Below, one piece after another: positions 6,176 through 13,962 of a DNA stretch of 64,000 bases. The notes below the pieces were generated by a model. That model saw only the letters and a program-made list of their open reading frames with translations. It did no database searches and was not told the origin of the DNA. Each line of letters begins with the position of its first letter. Position 1 is the stretch's first letter. Source of the DNA: Clostridia bacterium (GTDB lineage: Bacteria > Bacillota > Clostridia > Oscillospirales > Acutalibacteraceae); the NCBI GenBank assembly GCA_017465505.1, contig JAFTWB010000006.1, positions 62,001 to 126,000 of the forward strand. The letters run 5' to 3'. The translations under genes were made by a program, and so were the position numbers.

Positions 6176-7543
6176 ATGAAAAAAAGAATTTTGGCATTTT
6201 TTCTTATGGTATTACTTGCTGTTTGTCCCATACTTTCTGCTTGTGGCGAGTATGCAACGGAAGAAACCGATGGCAAACTCACAATGTATACTGTGGGAGA
6301 GCACGGTGACGCACTTAACGAGTTTGTAAAAAAATATAACAAGTACTGTGCGGTCAACGATTGTTTTGAGGATAGCGTGGAGTTTATCTGCTTCGATGAT
6401 TTTACACAGTTAAACGATACACTTTCCACAGAGCTTATGGCCGGTAAAGGCCCCGATATCCTTTCGCTCACTCAGTCGCTTCCTTTTGAAAAGCTTGTTT
6501 CCAACAAATCTCTGGCGGATATTGACAGGCTTCTTTCGGATTCATCTGTTAATATCAATTTTGATGATTACAACAAAACCATTATGGATAGCGGTGTTGT
6601 AAACGGAAAGCGTGTGCTTTTGCCCCTTTATTACAGTGTTGATGTTCTTTTTACAACTCAAGAACGACTTGAAGAGTTTGGAATTGATATTGAAAAAGAA
6701 AACATTTCTCAAATTGCTAATAAGATAAATTCTGAAAATATTGACACTCATCTGGTTTGTCCTTATTCTGCCGACAGCTTTTATTTTTCCTTTATTCGTA
6801 ACTTCATTGATTTGGAAAAGGGAACAACAGATTTTGACAGTGAAGAGTTTCGTGAAAATGCCGTGGCCTTCAAGAAAGCTCTTCTTAATTCAAAAACCTA
6901 CGCCGACCTTTCAAATTTTGAGTTTCCTTCTGAAGAAACCCACTCTGATTTTCTCTTTTCCTGCAATGAGTTTGATTTTTACGGGGGTTCTTTTACCGAT
7001 ATCGCCGAAATCTATCACAACACCTGTGCCGATGGCGTAACTCCTGTAATCTGCCCTGATTTTAGCAGAAACGGAGAAATCAGTGCCAACGTGGAAATAG
7101 GTTTTGGAATCAACGCAAACTGCAAAAAGACCGAGAAAGCCGCAAAATTTATTGAATATCTTTTAAGCGATTCTTCTCAAGGGTATTTTGCCGGAGCAAG
7201 AGAGGATGTGCTTGACGAAGTCGGCTTGTCCTTGCCTGTGAAAAATTCGGTTTTTGAAAGTGCTTTTAGTAAGGCAAAGGATTACAACTGGTACTATCCT
7301 GAGGACGACGCAGATGTAGCCGCAATGAAAGAGAATGCAAATGAGTTTCTTGAAAAAGAGTATTTGCCTTTGGTTCAAAGCGTAAAGCAGTGCCATTGGT
7401 ACGGCAAAAGCTCTCAGTTAAGCTCTTATCTGTATCAAAATGTTGCAAGAATAACCATCAGTGATTATCTTAAGGACAAAATAACTCTGGATAAATTTTC
7501 AGATAAACTTTCATCATCTTTTAATATGTATATAAATGAGTAA
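6176..7543 (+). CDS. Sugar ABC transporter substrate-binding lipoprotein (paralog 1)
   Basis: Product of 455 residues from ATG 6176. An in-frame GTG at 6167 lies inside the GAGAGGTG ribosome binding site and is less likely. A lipoprotein signal ends in LSAC with Cys23. The mature part is a family 1 extracellular binding protein, with LMAGKGPDILSLTQ near residue 85 and a C-terminal GYFAG-type region seen in carbohydrate binders. It would capture an oligosaccharide outside the membrane and hand it to the permeases at 9056-10748. It shares long identical blocks, such as KYNKYCAVNDCFEDSVEFI, with the next gene. Substrate is unknown. The neighbouring starch-binding-like dockerin protein makes an alpha-glucan a reasonable guess. 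Confidence 0.9.
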   Translation: MKKRILAFFLMVLLAVCPILSACGEYATEETDGKLTMYTVGEHGDALNEFVKKYNKYCAVNDCFEDSVEFICFDDFTQLNDTLSTELMAGKGPDILSLTQSLPFEKLVSNKSLADIDRLLSDSSVNINFDDYNKTIMDSGVVNGKRVLLPLYYSVDVLFTTQERLEEFGIDIEKENISQIANKINSENIDTHLVCPYSADSFYFSFIRNFIDLEKGTTDFDSEEFRENAVAFKKALLNSKTYADLSNFEFPSEETHSDFLFSCNEFDFYGGSFTDIAEIYHNTCADGVTPVICPDFSRNGEISANVEIGFGINANCKKTEKAAKFIEYLLSDSSQGYFAGAREDVLDEVGLSLPVKNSVFESAFSKAKDYNWYYPEDDADVAAMKENANEFLEKEYLPLVQSVKQCHWYGKSSQLSSYLYQNVARITISDYLKDKITLDKFSDKLSSSFNMYINE

Positions 7544-7593
7544 AATCCATAATTTCACAAAATCTCCATATTTTTGAAGTATCCTTTAGTTGC

Positions 7594-7622
7594 TTGACAC
7601 AGGTGATTTCAAAGTGTAAACT
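7594..7622 (+). promoter_or_regulatory. Internal promoter of the second binding-protein gene
   Basis: TTGACA (7594-7599) and TAAACT (7617-7622) are 17 bases apart in the 109-base gap between the paralogs. Both the sequence and the spacing repeat P2 of the first paralog, as if the promoter had been duplicated with the gene. The full palindrome is not preserved: only GTGTAAACT of the right half is recognisable. Confidence 0.6.
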
Positions 7623-7652
7623 TAAGTGTAGGAAACTTATGAGGTGATGTGA

Positions 7653-9032
7653 TTGAAAAGGAAAATCTTAGCCCTGTTTTTAACATCGGTTATGGCTCTT
7701 TGTCCCTTGCTTTCGGGTTGTAACGCCATAGGGATGAATCAAAGCGATAAGCTGACCTTTTACTGCGTGGGTGATGGCAGCGACGAGCTTTTTGAATTTC
7801 TGAAAAAATACAATAAATACTGTGCGGTCAACGATTGCTTCGAAGACAGTGTGGAGTTTATTTCCTTTGACAGTTACAACGAAATGAACTCAGCCCTTGC
7901 AACAGAGCTGATGGCAGGCGGTGGGCCTGATATTCTTTCTCTTACTCAGACATATCCCTTCGAAAAGCTGGTGCGAAACAATGCCCTTGCGGATATTGAC
8001 GAAATCGTCAGCACATATAACGCAGATGTGAATTTCGATGATTTCAACGAAAAGGTAATGAACAGCGGTGTTGTGGACGGCAAAAGGTGTATACTTCCTC
8101 TTTATTATCGCCTCAATGCTCTTTACACCACCGAAGAAAAGCTTGCCAAGTTTGGTCTTGACAGGGAGAATTTCTCTTTTGATACCATTCTTCAGGCCTA
8201 TGAAAACGGCTCTGTTAACTCTTATTTTGTAAATCCTTATTCAGCCGAGGCTTTTTACTTTTCCTTTATCCGCCGGTACATCGATTTTTATGAGGGTACT
8301 GCGGATTTTGAAAGCGATGAGTTTAAGGATTATGCTGAAAAATTCAGACAGGCAGTTCTAAAAGGCGGTACTTACAAGGAACTTCACTCTAATGAGCCTG
8401 ATATTCCTGAAAATGAGTTTGAGCCTGAGGATGATTCAGGCTATATTTTCTCAGCCAATGAAGATAATTACTACGGTGGTTCTCTGGCAAGCTTTGCTCA
8501 GGATTACCTCATAGCTATGGAGTACGGTCAACAGCCTCCTGTGCTTGTACCTGACTTTAACCGTAAGGGCGAAATCACCGCAAGCATTGAGGTTGGCTTT
8601 GCTATAAACGCCAACTGTAAAAAAATGGATAAGGCGGCAAAGCTTATCGAATACCTTCTCAGCGATTCTTCTCAGGGTTATTTCGGCGGCGGCAGAGATG
8701 ACAGTAACTCAATGGGACTTTCAATTCCCGTTAAAAACTCTGTTTACGATAACGCCGTGAAAGAGGCGCTTGCTTACGAAAAGCATTTCTGGGGCTTTGA
8801 GTTTAACCGTGACAACGTGGAGCTTAAAAACAAAGCTTTAACCGAGATGTATATTCCTATGCTGGAGAGTATCTCCTCCTGTAACCTTTACGGCTACAAT
8901 TCTCAGCTTAAATCCCACCTTTATCAGAATGTAATAGGTGAGGTAATAGTAGATTATCTGGATGGTAAAATCACCACCAACAAGCTCTCTCAGCGGCTTA
9001 CCTCTGCCGTTACAATTTATATGAGCGAATAA
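7653..9032 (+). CDS. Sugar ABC transporter substrate-binding lipoprotein (paralog 2)
   Basis: Product of 459 residues. The start is TTG 7653, 5 bases after GAGGTGA. The lipoprotein signal ends in LLSGC with Cys23. It is a family 1 binding protein closely related to the preceding gene, with shared segments including NKYCAVNDCFEDSVEF, LMAGGGPDILSLTQ and IEYLLSDSSQGYF. It differs by an acidic insertion around residues 245-265 (PDIPENEFEPEDD). Two binding proteins for one permease pair suggest related ligands of different length or affinity. It is followed after 23 bases by the first permease gene. Confidence 0.9.
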   Translation: MKRKILALFLTSVMALCPLLSGCNAIGMNQSDKLTFYCVGDGSDELFEFLKKYNKYCAVNDCFEDSVEFISFDSYNEMNSALATELMAGGGPDILSLTQTYPFEKLVRNNALADIDEIVSTYNADVNFDDFNEKVMNSGVVDGKRCILPLYYRLNALYTTEEKLAKFGLDRENFSFDTILQAYENGSVNSYFVNPYSAEAFYFSFIRRYIDFYEGTADFESDEFKDYAEKFRQAVLKGGTYKELHSNEPDIPENEFEPEDDSGYIFSANEDNYYGGSLASFAQDYLIAMEYGQQPPVLVPDFNRKGEITASIEVGFAINANCKKMDKAAKLIEYLLSDSSQGYFGGGRDDSNSMGLSIPVKNSVYDNAVKEALAYEKHFWGFEFNRDNVELKNKALTEMYIPMLESISSCNLYGYNSQLKSHLYQNVIGEVIVDYLDGKITTNKLSQRLTSAVTIYMSE

Positions 9033-9055
9033 CCTCACAACAGGGAGTGAATACA

Positions 9056-9907
9056 TTGAAATATAAACGAAAAGAAGGCTTTGCGGCACTGCTTTTTATT
9101 CTGCCCTCAGTTCTGGGCATAGCAGTGTTTTACGTTGTGCCGTATATAATCTGTTTTGTAAAGAGTCTTTTCATAGGCAACACCTTTGTGGGACTGAATA
9201 ACTATTTTGAGCTTTTTACAAATAAAACCTTTCTCCTTGCTCTTAAAAACACAGGCATTTTTACTGTTATTGCAATTCCCTTGCTGATGATAGTATCTTT
9301 TCTCATAGCTTTGTTCTTAAATTCTTTCAAAAGCATTTCGGGCTTTTTCAGAAGCTCTCTTCTTATTCCCGTAGTTGTGCCCATTGCTTCTCTTGTGTCT
9401 GTGTGGCAGCTTCTCTTTGATGATTACGGAGCTATAAACGGACTTCTGAATAACCTTGGCCTTGATACCGTGGGGTTTTTCAACTCAGGCTTTTCTATGG
9501 TGATGATTATTCTCATCTACGTCTGGAAATACTGCGGTTTCTGCGTTGTCCTCTTTACGGCAGGACTTGCAGGTGTGCCTCAGCACCTTTACGAAAGTGC
9601 CCGACTTGACGGTGCCTCAAGCTTTAAGATGGTTACCAAAGTTACCATTCCTATGATAACTCCTACAACTTTCTTTGTTTTCTTAATGGAGATTATCTAT
9701 TCCTTCAAGATTTTCAGAGAGGTTTTTGCTATTTTCGGCGACTATCCCGACGAAAACGTGTATTTCTTGCAGAACTTTATAAACAACAATTACTATAACC
9801 TTAACTATCCTCGTCTTTCGGCGGCTTCAATAGTTCTTTCTCTGTTTATTGTTATTCTGCTGCTTGTTTTCTATCTCTTTGAGCGTAAGCACAGCTTTAC
9901 ACAGTGA
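9056..9907 (+). CDS. ABC sugar transporter permease, MalF/UgpA type
   Basis: Product of 283 residues from TTG 9056, chosen because AGGGAGTGA ends 5 bases before it. An in-frame GTG at 9047 lies within that site. It has six membrane segments. The cytoplasmic loop that docks on the ATPase is YESARLDGASSFKMVTKVTIPMITP (starting near residue 180), the usual EAA motif of CUT1 permeases. It forms the membrane channel with the MalG-type partner encoded 7 bases downstream. No ATP-binding protein is encoded in this operon, so a shared MsmX-type ATPase elsewhere is presumed. Confidence 0.92.
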   Translation: MKYKRKEGFAALLFILPSVLGIAVFYVVPYIICFVKSLFIGNTFVGLNNYFELFTNKTFLLALKNTGIFTVIAIPLLMIVSFLIALFLNSFKSISGFFRSSLLIPVVVPIASLVSVWQLLFDDYGAINGLLNNLGLDTVGFFNSGFSMVMIILIYVWKYCGFCVVLFTAGLAGVPQHLYESARLDGASSFKMVTKVTIPMITPTTFFVFLMEIIYSFKIFREVFAIFGDYPDENVYFLQNFINNNYYNLNYPRLSAASIVLSLFIVILLLVFYLFERKHSFTQ

Positions 9908-9914
9908 GGTTAAT

Positions 9915-10748
9915 ATGAAAAAGACTAAACTGATTTTAAAATACATTCTTCTGATAATCATAGCTCTTGTGTTTTTGTTCCCTGTAATCTATATGCTGGC
10001 GGCTTCCTTTATGCCACAGGCTCAGGTAAACACAATGCTGGATTTTACAAATGAAGAATATAAGACAATTGAGCTTATACCTGAAAAAGCCACCTTTGAG
10101 CAGTTTTATCAGGTGTTTTTCCGCAGACCGGAGTATCTTGAAAAATTCTGGAACTCGGTTATTATGACTTTTCCCACGGTAATAGGTCAGACGGTTGTTT
10201 CGGCCTTGGCGGCATTTGCCTTTGCAAAGCTGAATTTTCCTTTGAGAGATAAGCTTTTCTTTGTATACATAATTCTGCTTATCCTACCCTTGCAGGTTAC
10301 TTTAGTGCCTAATTATATGGTTCTGGAGAACCTTAATTTGCTTAATAATTTTCTGGCGGTAATACTTCCCGGAACCTTCTCTGCCTTTGGTATTTGTCTT
10401 CTCAGGCAAAGTATCAAATACATCCCCGATTCATCCATCGAGGCAGCTCGTGTTGACGGTGCAAGCTACTTCAGAATCTTCACACGTATTATCCTGCCGC
10501 AGATAAAAGGCGGACTTGTTACACTGGTGCTTCTCACATTTATAGATAACTGGAATGTTGTTGAACAGCCTCTTATCTATTTCGAGGACGAGGGAATGTA
10601 TCCTCTCTCTGTAACTCTTGGTGAAATCGGCAACAGTGACTTCGGTATTGTTTTTGCCTGCGGTGTTATGTTTATGATTGTGCCTCTGCTTATTTTTGCT
10701 TACGGTCACAAGGATATTGACTCACCCTTTATCAGCACAGATAAATAA
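9915..10748 (+). CDS. ABC sugar transporter permease, MalG/AraQ type
   Basis: Product of 277 residues. ATG 9915 is used because TGAGGT precedes it. Longer in-frame starts fall inside the previous gene. It begins with a membrane segment ending VFLFPVIYMLAASF and has the EAA loop EAARVDGASYFRIFTRIILP near residues 175-195, typical of CUT1 inner-membrane components. It pairs with the preceding permease. The periplasmic-side loop after the first segment is longer than in MalG-type sugar permeases of model species, which is common in this family. Confidence 0.92.
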   Translation: MKKTKLILKYILLIIIALVFLFPVIYMLAASFMPQAQVNTMLDFTNEEYKTIELIPEKATFEQFYQVFFRRPEYLEKFWNSVIMTFPTVIGQTVVSALAAFAFAKLNFPLRDKLFFVYIILLILPLQVTLVPNYMVLENLNLLNNFLAVILPGTFSAFGICLLRQSIKYIPDSSIEAARVDGASYFRIFTRIILPQIKGGLVTLVLLTFIDNWNVVEQPLIYFEDEGMYPLSVTLGEIGNSDFGIVFACGVMFMIVPLLIFAYGHKDIDSPFISTDK

Positions 10749-10758
10749 GGAGGTTACT

Positions 10759-11172
10759 ATGAAAAAGGATAAGATAAAAAAATTCAGCCTGATTTTTGGC
10801 GTGGTGTTCTTTCTTTTGCTTTTGTTTCTCACATATTTTTCCAGCACTATTGATAAAATGCTTATACCCAACGTAAAAACCACAGAAGTTGTGAGAGCTT
10901 CTCTTTCCGAGGAGGGTATGATGTACTCTCAGGAAGACAGATTTCTTGTACCCGTTAAGGCGGTAAGTGATTTCGGGGATAACTCTACAGTTTATACAGT
11001 TAACTGGGTTGACGGCGATTATTATGTAGGTGTGGCAGATATCCAGATTATCGACACCGACGGAATGTATTACGAGGTAACGTCTTCCGGCCTTTATGGC
11101 GGTAATCAGATTATTTACAGCACCTCAAAAAGCCTTCAGAGCGGTGACCGCGTTTATGTAGTGGAGGGCTGA
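10759..11172 (+). CDS. Small membrane-anchored adaptor-like protein
   Basis: Product of 137 residues from ATG 10759, preceded by AAGGAGGTT. One N-terminal membrane segment (about 8-30) is followed by an extracellular domain. The last 75 residues resemble the C-terminal beta domain of periplasmic adaptor (membrane fusion) proteins: a VPVKAV strand, a short VYTVNWVDGDYYVGVADIQI stretch, SGLYGGNQII and a final GDRVYVVEG. The lipoyl and coiled-coil hairpin domains of normal adaptors are missing. It lies directly before a MacB-like permease gene (1-base gap), echoing the macA-macB order. The similarity call is by eye and moderate. Confidence 0.55.
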   Translation: MKKDKIKKFSLIFGVVFFLLLLFLTYFSSTIDKMLIPNVKTTEVVRASLSEEGMMYSQEDRFLVPVKAVSDFGDNSTVYTVNWVDGDYYVGVADIQIIDTDGMYYEVTSSGLYGGNQIIYSTSKSLQSGDRVYVVEG

Positions 11173-11173
11173 T

Positions 11174-12319
11174 ATGACCCTGAAAAAACATCTTTTTATT
11201 TTAATTGTCTTTCTGCTTCTTGCTTCTCTTTCTTTGAGCGGTTTTCTGTTTTTTGCAGATAACGCCCTTGACAAACTGCCCTTTGCCGGTATGGCAAACT
11301 ACAACCCTCTTGAGGGAGAAGAGCCCATTGAGGTCAGCTACTTTGACAAAATCAGCAAAAGAGTCCGTACAAAGCATTACAGCTTCGCCTCAGTGGGTGA
11401 AGAGGTAAGCTTAAAAGGCTATGAGGTTTTCCCGACTTATATTACCTGCGATTATTTTGATATTTTAAATCAGCCCCTTAATGGCGTAAGTTTTAGCGAA
11501 GAAGAGCAGCTCTCCAAGGCAAAGAAAGCGATAATAAGCGATACCCTTGCCTTGAAGCTCTATTTTAATACCGACGCCGTTGGCAAAAACCTTGAACTAA
11601 ACGGCGAAAGCTATATTATCTGCGGTATAATTGAGGAAAGCAAAAACCTCATTGATAAATTTTCCCAGGATGGCAAGGAGCGTGTATATATTCCTTATAC
11701 CTTAGCCGAAAATCCCGAGAAGCTGCCTGTGCATACCATTGTTTATGATACACGCACCGCAAGTGCAGGTGTTATAGAGCAAATGAACACCCCTCAGTAT
11801 CATTTCACAAGCTTAAGCGAAAAAGCACAGGTTATCAACTGCCTCAGACACGTCGCCTTTCTTGTTATCTATGTAGCTCTGGCAATTACTTTGATGTACC
11901 TGTGGTACAAAATCTGCTCAAAGCTCTTAAAAGAAATAGGGGAGAACCTTAAGAAAAACTACTTCTTAAAGTCTTTTCTCAGTGTTCCCTTAAAGTATAT
12001 TTTCTTTGTACTTACGGCTCTGGGTATACCTGCTTTGTTGGTGTTTATTTTTCTGAAATCCGATTTCAGTATTTTCATTGTTTCAAAGTATATTCCTTAC
12101 GATAATCTTTTTGATATAGGCTATTACTTTGAAAGGCTTTGTGAAGAAGCTCAGTATATGAATACTCTTGCATTGGCAGGAGATACCTACCGCATAAATT
12201 TATATACCTCAACATTTTCTACCTGTCTTTGGATAGGTGCAATCTTTACGATTTTCTTCATAATCACCATTGTTCTGCTCCTGTCCCTTATTAAAAAGCT
12301 ATTTAAAAAATATTCTTAA
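11174..12319 (+). CDS. MacB-like ABC permease without an ATPase domain
   Basis: Product of 381 residues. The topology is one N-terminal membrane segment (about 6-27), an extracellular domain of about 190 residues and three C-terminal segments (near 228-250, 275-295 and 350-375), as in MacB permeases. The extracellular part has the MacB core-domain hallmark of a substitute-residue strand, ISDTLALKLYFNTDAVGK, followed by LNGESYIICGIIEES. It lacks a nucleotide-binding domain, and no MacB-type ATPase gene is next to it. It ends the transport operon. A role in exporting or handling a lipid or peptide next to the sugar importer is conceivable but unproven. Confidence 0.7.
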   Translation: MTLKKHLFILIVFLLLASLSLSGFLFFADNALDKLPFAGMANYNPLEGEEPIEVSYFDKISKRVRTKHYSFASVGEEVSLKGYEVFPTYITCDYFDILNQPLNGVSFSEEEQLSKAKKAIISDTLALKLYFNTDAVGKNLELNGESYIICGIIEESKNLIDKFSQDGKERVYIPYTLAENPEKLPVHTIVYDTRTASAGVIEQMNTPQYHFTSLSEKAQVINCLRHVAFLVIYVALAITLMYLWYKICSKLLKEIGENLKKNYFLKSFLSVPLKYIFFVLTALGIPALLVFIFLKSDFSIFIVSKYIPYDNLFDIGYYFERLCEEAQYMNTLALAGDTYRINLYTSTFSTCLWIGAIFTIFFIITIVLLLSLIKKLFKKYS

Positions 12320-12323
12320 ACCT

Positions 12324-12355
12324 AAGCTCTCCTGAAACTCAAGGAGAGCTTTTTT
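12324..12355 (+). terminator. Terminator of the sugar transport operon
   Basis: AAGCTCTCCT (12324-12333) pairs perfectly with AGGAGAGCTT (12342-12351) across an 8-base loop, followed by TTTTT. It lies just 4 bases after the MacB-like gene. Confidence 0.9.
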
Positions 12356-12365
12356 CTATTTACAT

Positions 12366-12394
12366 TCATATTTTGCTCCTTTTAATAATAGAAA
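12366..12394 (+). promoter_or_regulatory. Possible sigma-E promoter of sipL-spoIVA
   Basis: TCATATT (12366-12372) matches the mother-cell sigma-E -35 pattern. After 14 bases comes AATAGAAA (12387-12394), a partial match to the -10 pattern CATACAnT. SpoIVA and SipL are mother-cell coat proteins in other spore formers, so sigma-E control is expected. The -10 match is weak. Confidence 0.4.
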
Positions 12395-12423
12395 TGGTGT
12401 ATAAGCACAAAGGAGAGAAAAAT

Positions 12424-13950
12424 ATGGATTTTACACTAACCCCTGAGCCTTGCTATTTTGCAGATGACGCATTGGATGTGTCCAAAGAACAACCTGTAGA
12501 TTTGGATTTTACCCTGCCTGATTATTGTGCCGATGTAGAGAAAATTTTTAAATGCACGGTAACCCCCGAGGTTTATTCCATAAACTCCGGAGGAGGACAG
12601 CTTACTGTTGAAGGAGCTTCTCTTGTACGGGTGCTTTACTGCTCCGTTGACAAGAAAAACCTTCGCTGTGCCGAGCAGACTCTGCCTTTTTCGGTAGCGT
12701 TTAATCTCAGTAACGACATCGAGGATTTCGTAACTTCGGTAAAGGCAAAGACAGAGTACGTCAATTGCAAGGCAGTTTCCCCACGCAGACTTCAGATTCA
12801 CGGAGCGGTAAGCCTTAATGTTAAAGCAAGAGTGAGAAAGCCTTCTCAGATTTACAAATCGGAAAACAACGACACCTTGCAGACAGACATAAGAAAAACC
12901 AAGGTGTCTGAGCTTGTGTCCTTGCAAAGCGAGGTTTTCTCAGTAAGCGAAAGCATAACTGTAAATGCAAAAGCTCCTGTTTCCACAGTTTTAAGAAGCG
13001 AGGTGAAAACAATGCTCACCGACGCCTCTGCTGTTGGCAACCGACTTTTACTGAAAGGCGAGCTTACCCTGTGTATGCTTTATAATTCCGATTATAAAGG
13101 CGAAATTCCTGAGCAGCTTACTTATGTCTTCCCCTTTGTTCATAATATGGACTGTGAGGGAGTGGGAGAGAGCAGCCTGAGAGAAATTGATTTGAGCCTG
13201 CTTTCTTTTGATACACGGCTGAAATCGGATATTGGCTCCGAAAACCCTTTGATAATCCTTGAAGCCAAGCTATGTGCCTGCGTAGCTTGCCGAAAGGAAA
13301 CCGAAGTAAGCTATATCAGCGACGCTTACTCCACTGCGGTGGATACAGAGCTGGAATTTGTGCCGCTTACCCTCGAATCTGCGGTGCTTCCAAAAATCTC
13401 AAACATTATGAGCAAAGCTACCCTTAGCCTTGGTGAGCAGAAAATAACACGGGTTATTGATATTTTCTGCGACAATGTTACGGTAAAGCCTTACATTTCC
13501 GATAAGTTAAGGCTTAGCGGTAAGGCGAATTTCTGTATCCTTGCACTGGACGAAAATAATGAGCTCACCTATATAGAGCGAAGTGCTGACATTGAAAATG
13601 AGGAGAATTTGGCACAGAGCTTCAGCTACTGTTCTGACATAACCTCTATGATTAAATCTCTCAGCTACAGACTTACTGAAAACAACTCTATGGAGCTGAG
13701 AGCGGAGATTTATATTCTCTCAAAACTTGTAAGAACAGAGAATATTCAGGCGGTTTCTAAAGTTGAAGATGTGGGTGTACCAGATGACGATGACAACTGT
13801 GCTTTGACTCTTTACTTTGCTCAGGAAGGCGAAAGCCTCTGGGACATTTCAAAGCGTTATCGCACAGACAAAAATGCTCTTTGTTTGGAAAATGGTATTG
13901 ATGATACGAAGCTTAGCGATAAAATGCTTCTTCTGATTCCAAAAGTATAA
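12424..13950 (+). CDS. sipL: SipL-like spore coat morphogenetic protein (DUF3794/SPOCS repeats plus LysM)
   Basis: Product of 508 residues from ATG 12424, preceded by AAGGAGAG. The upstream in-frame start at 12373 is rejected because it lies before that site. The protein is built of repeated SPOCS/DUF3794 beta modules (for example MDFTLTPEPCYFADDALDVS at the start, and a QVPxxxxDFTLPDYC-like block near 25-40). It ends in a LysM domain (about 460-508: YFAQEGESLWDISKRYRT and MLLLIPKV). In Clostridioides SipL binds SpoIVA through its LysM domain to build the coat basement layer. Here it directly precedes spoIVA (12-base gap), which strongly supports the call. Confidence 0.88.
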   Translation: MDFTLTPEPCYFADDALDVSKEQPVDLDFTLPDYCADVEKIFKCTVTPEVYSINSGGGQLTVEGASLVRVLYCSVDKKNLRCAEQTLPFSVAFNLSNDIEDFVTSVKAKTEYVNCKAVSPRRLQIHGAVSLNVKARVRKPSQIYKSENNDTLQTDIRKTKVSELVSLQSEVFSVSESITVNAKAPVSTVLRSEVKTMLTDASAVGNRLLLKGELTLCMLYNSDYKGEIPEQLTYVFPFVHNMDCEGVGESSLREIDLSLLSFDTRLKSDIGSENPLIILEAKLCACVACRKETEVSYISDAYSTAVDTELEFVPLTLESAVLPKISNIMSKATLSLGEQKITRVIDIFCDNVTVKPYISDKLRLSGKANFCILALDENNELTYIERSADIENEENLAQSFSYCSDITSMIKSLSYRLTENNSMELRAEIYILSKLVRTENIQAVSKVEDVGVPDDDDNCALTLYFAQEGESLWDISKRYRTDKNALCLENGIDDTKLSDKMLLLIPKV

Positions 13951-13962
13951 CGGAGGTACATA

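Noticed and set aside
12436-12927. Minus-strand ORF of 163 codons opposite sipL
   Set aside because: It is antisense to a gene with clear SPOCS and LysM domains and has no start signals.
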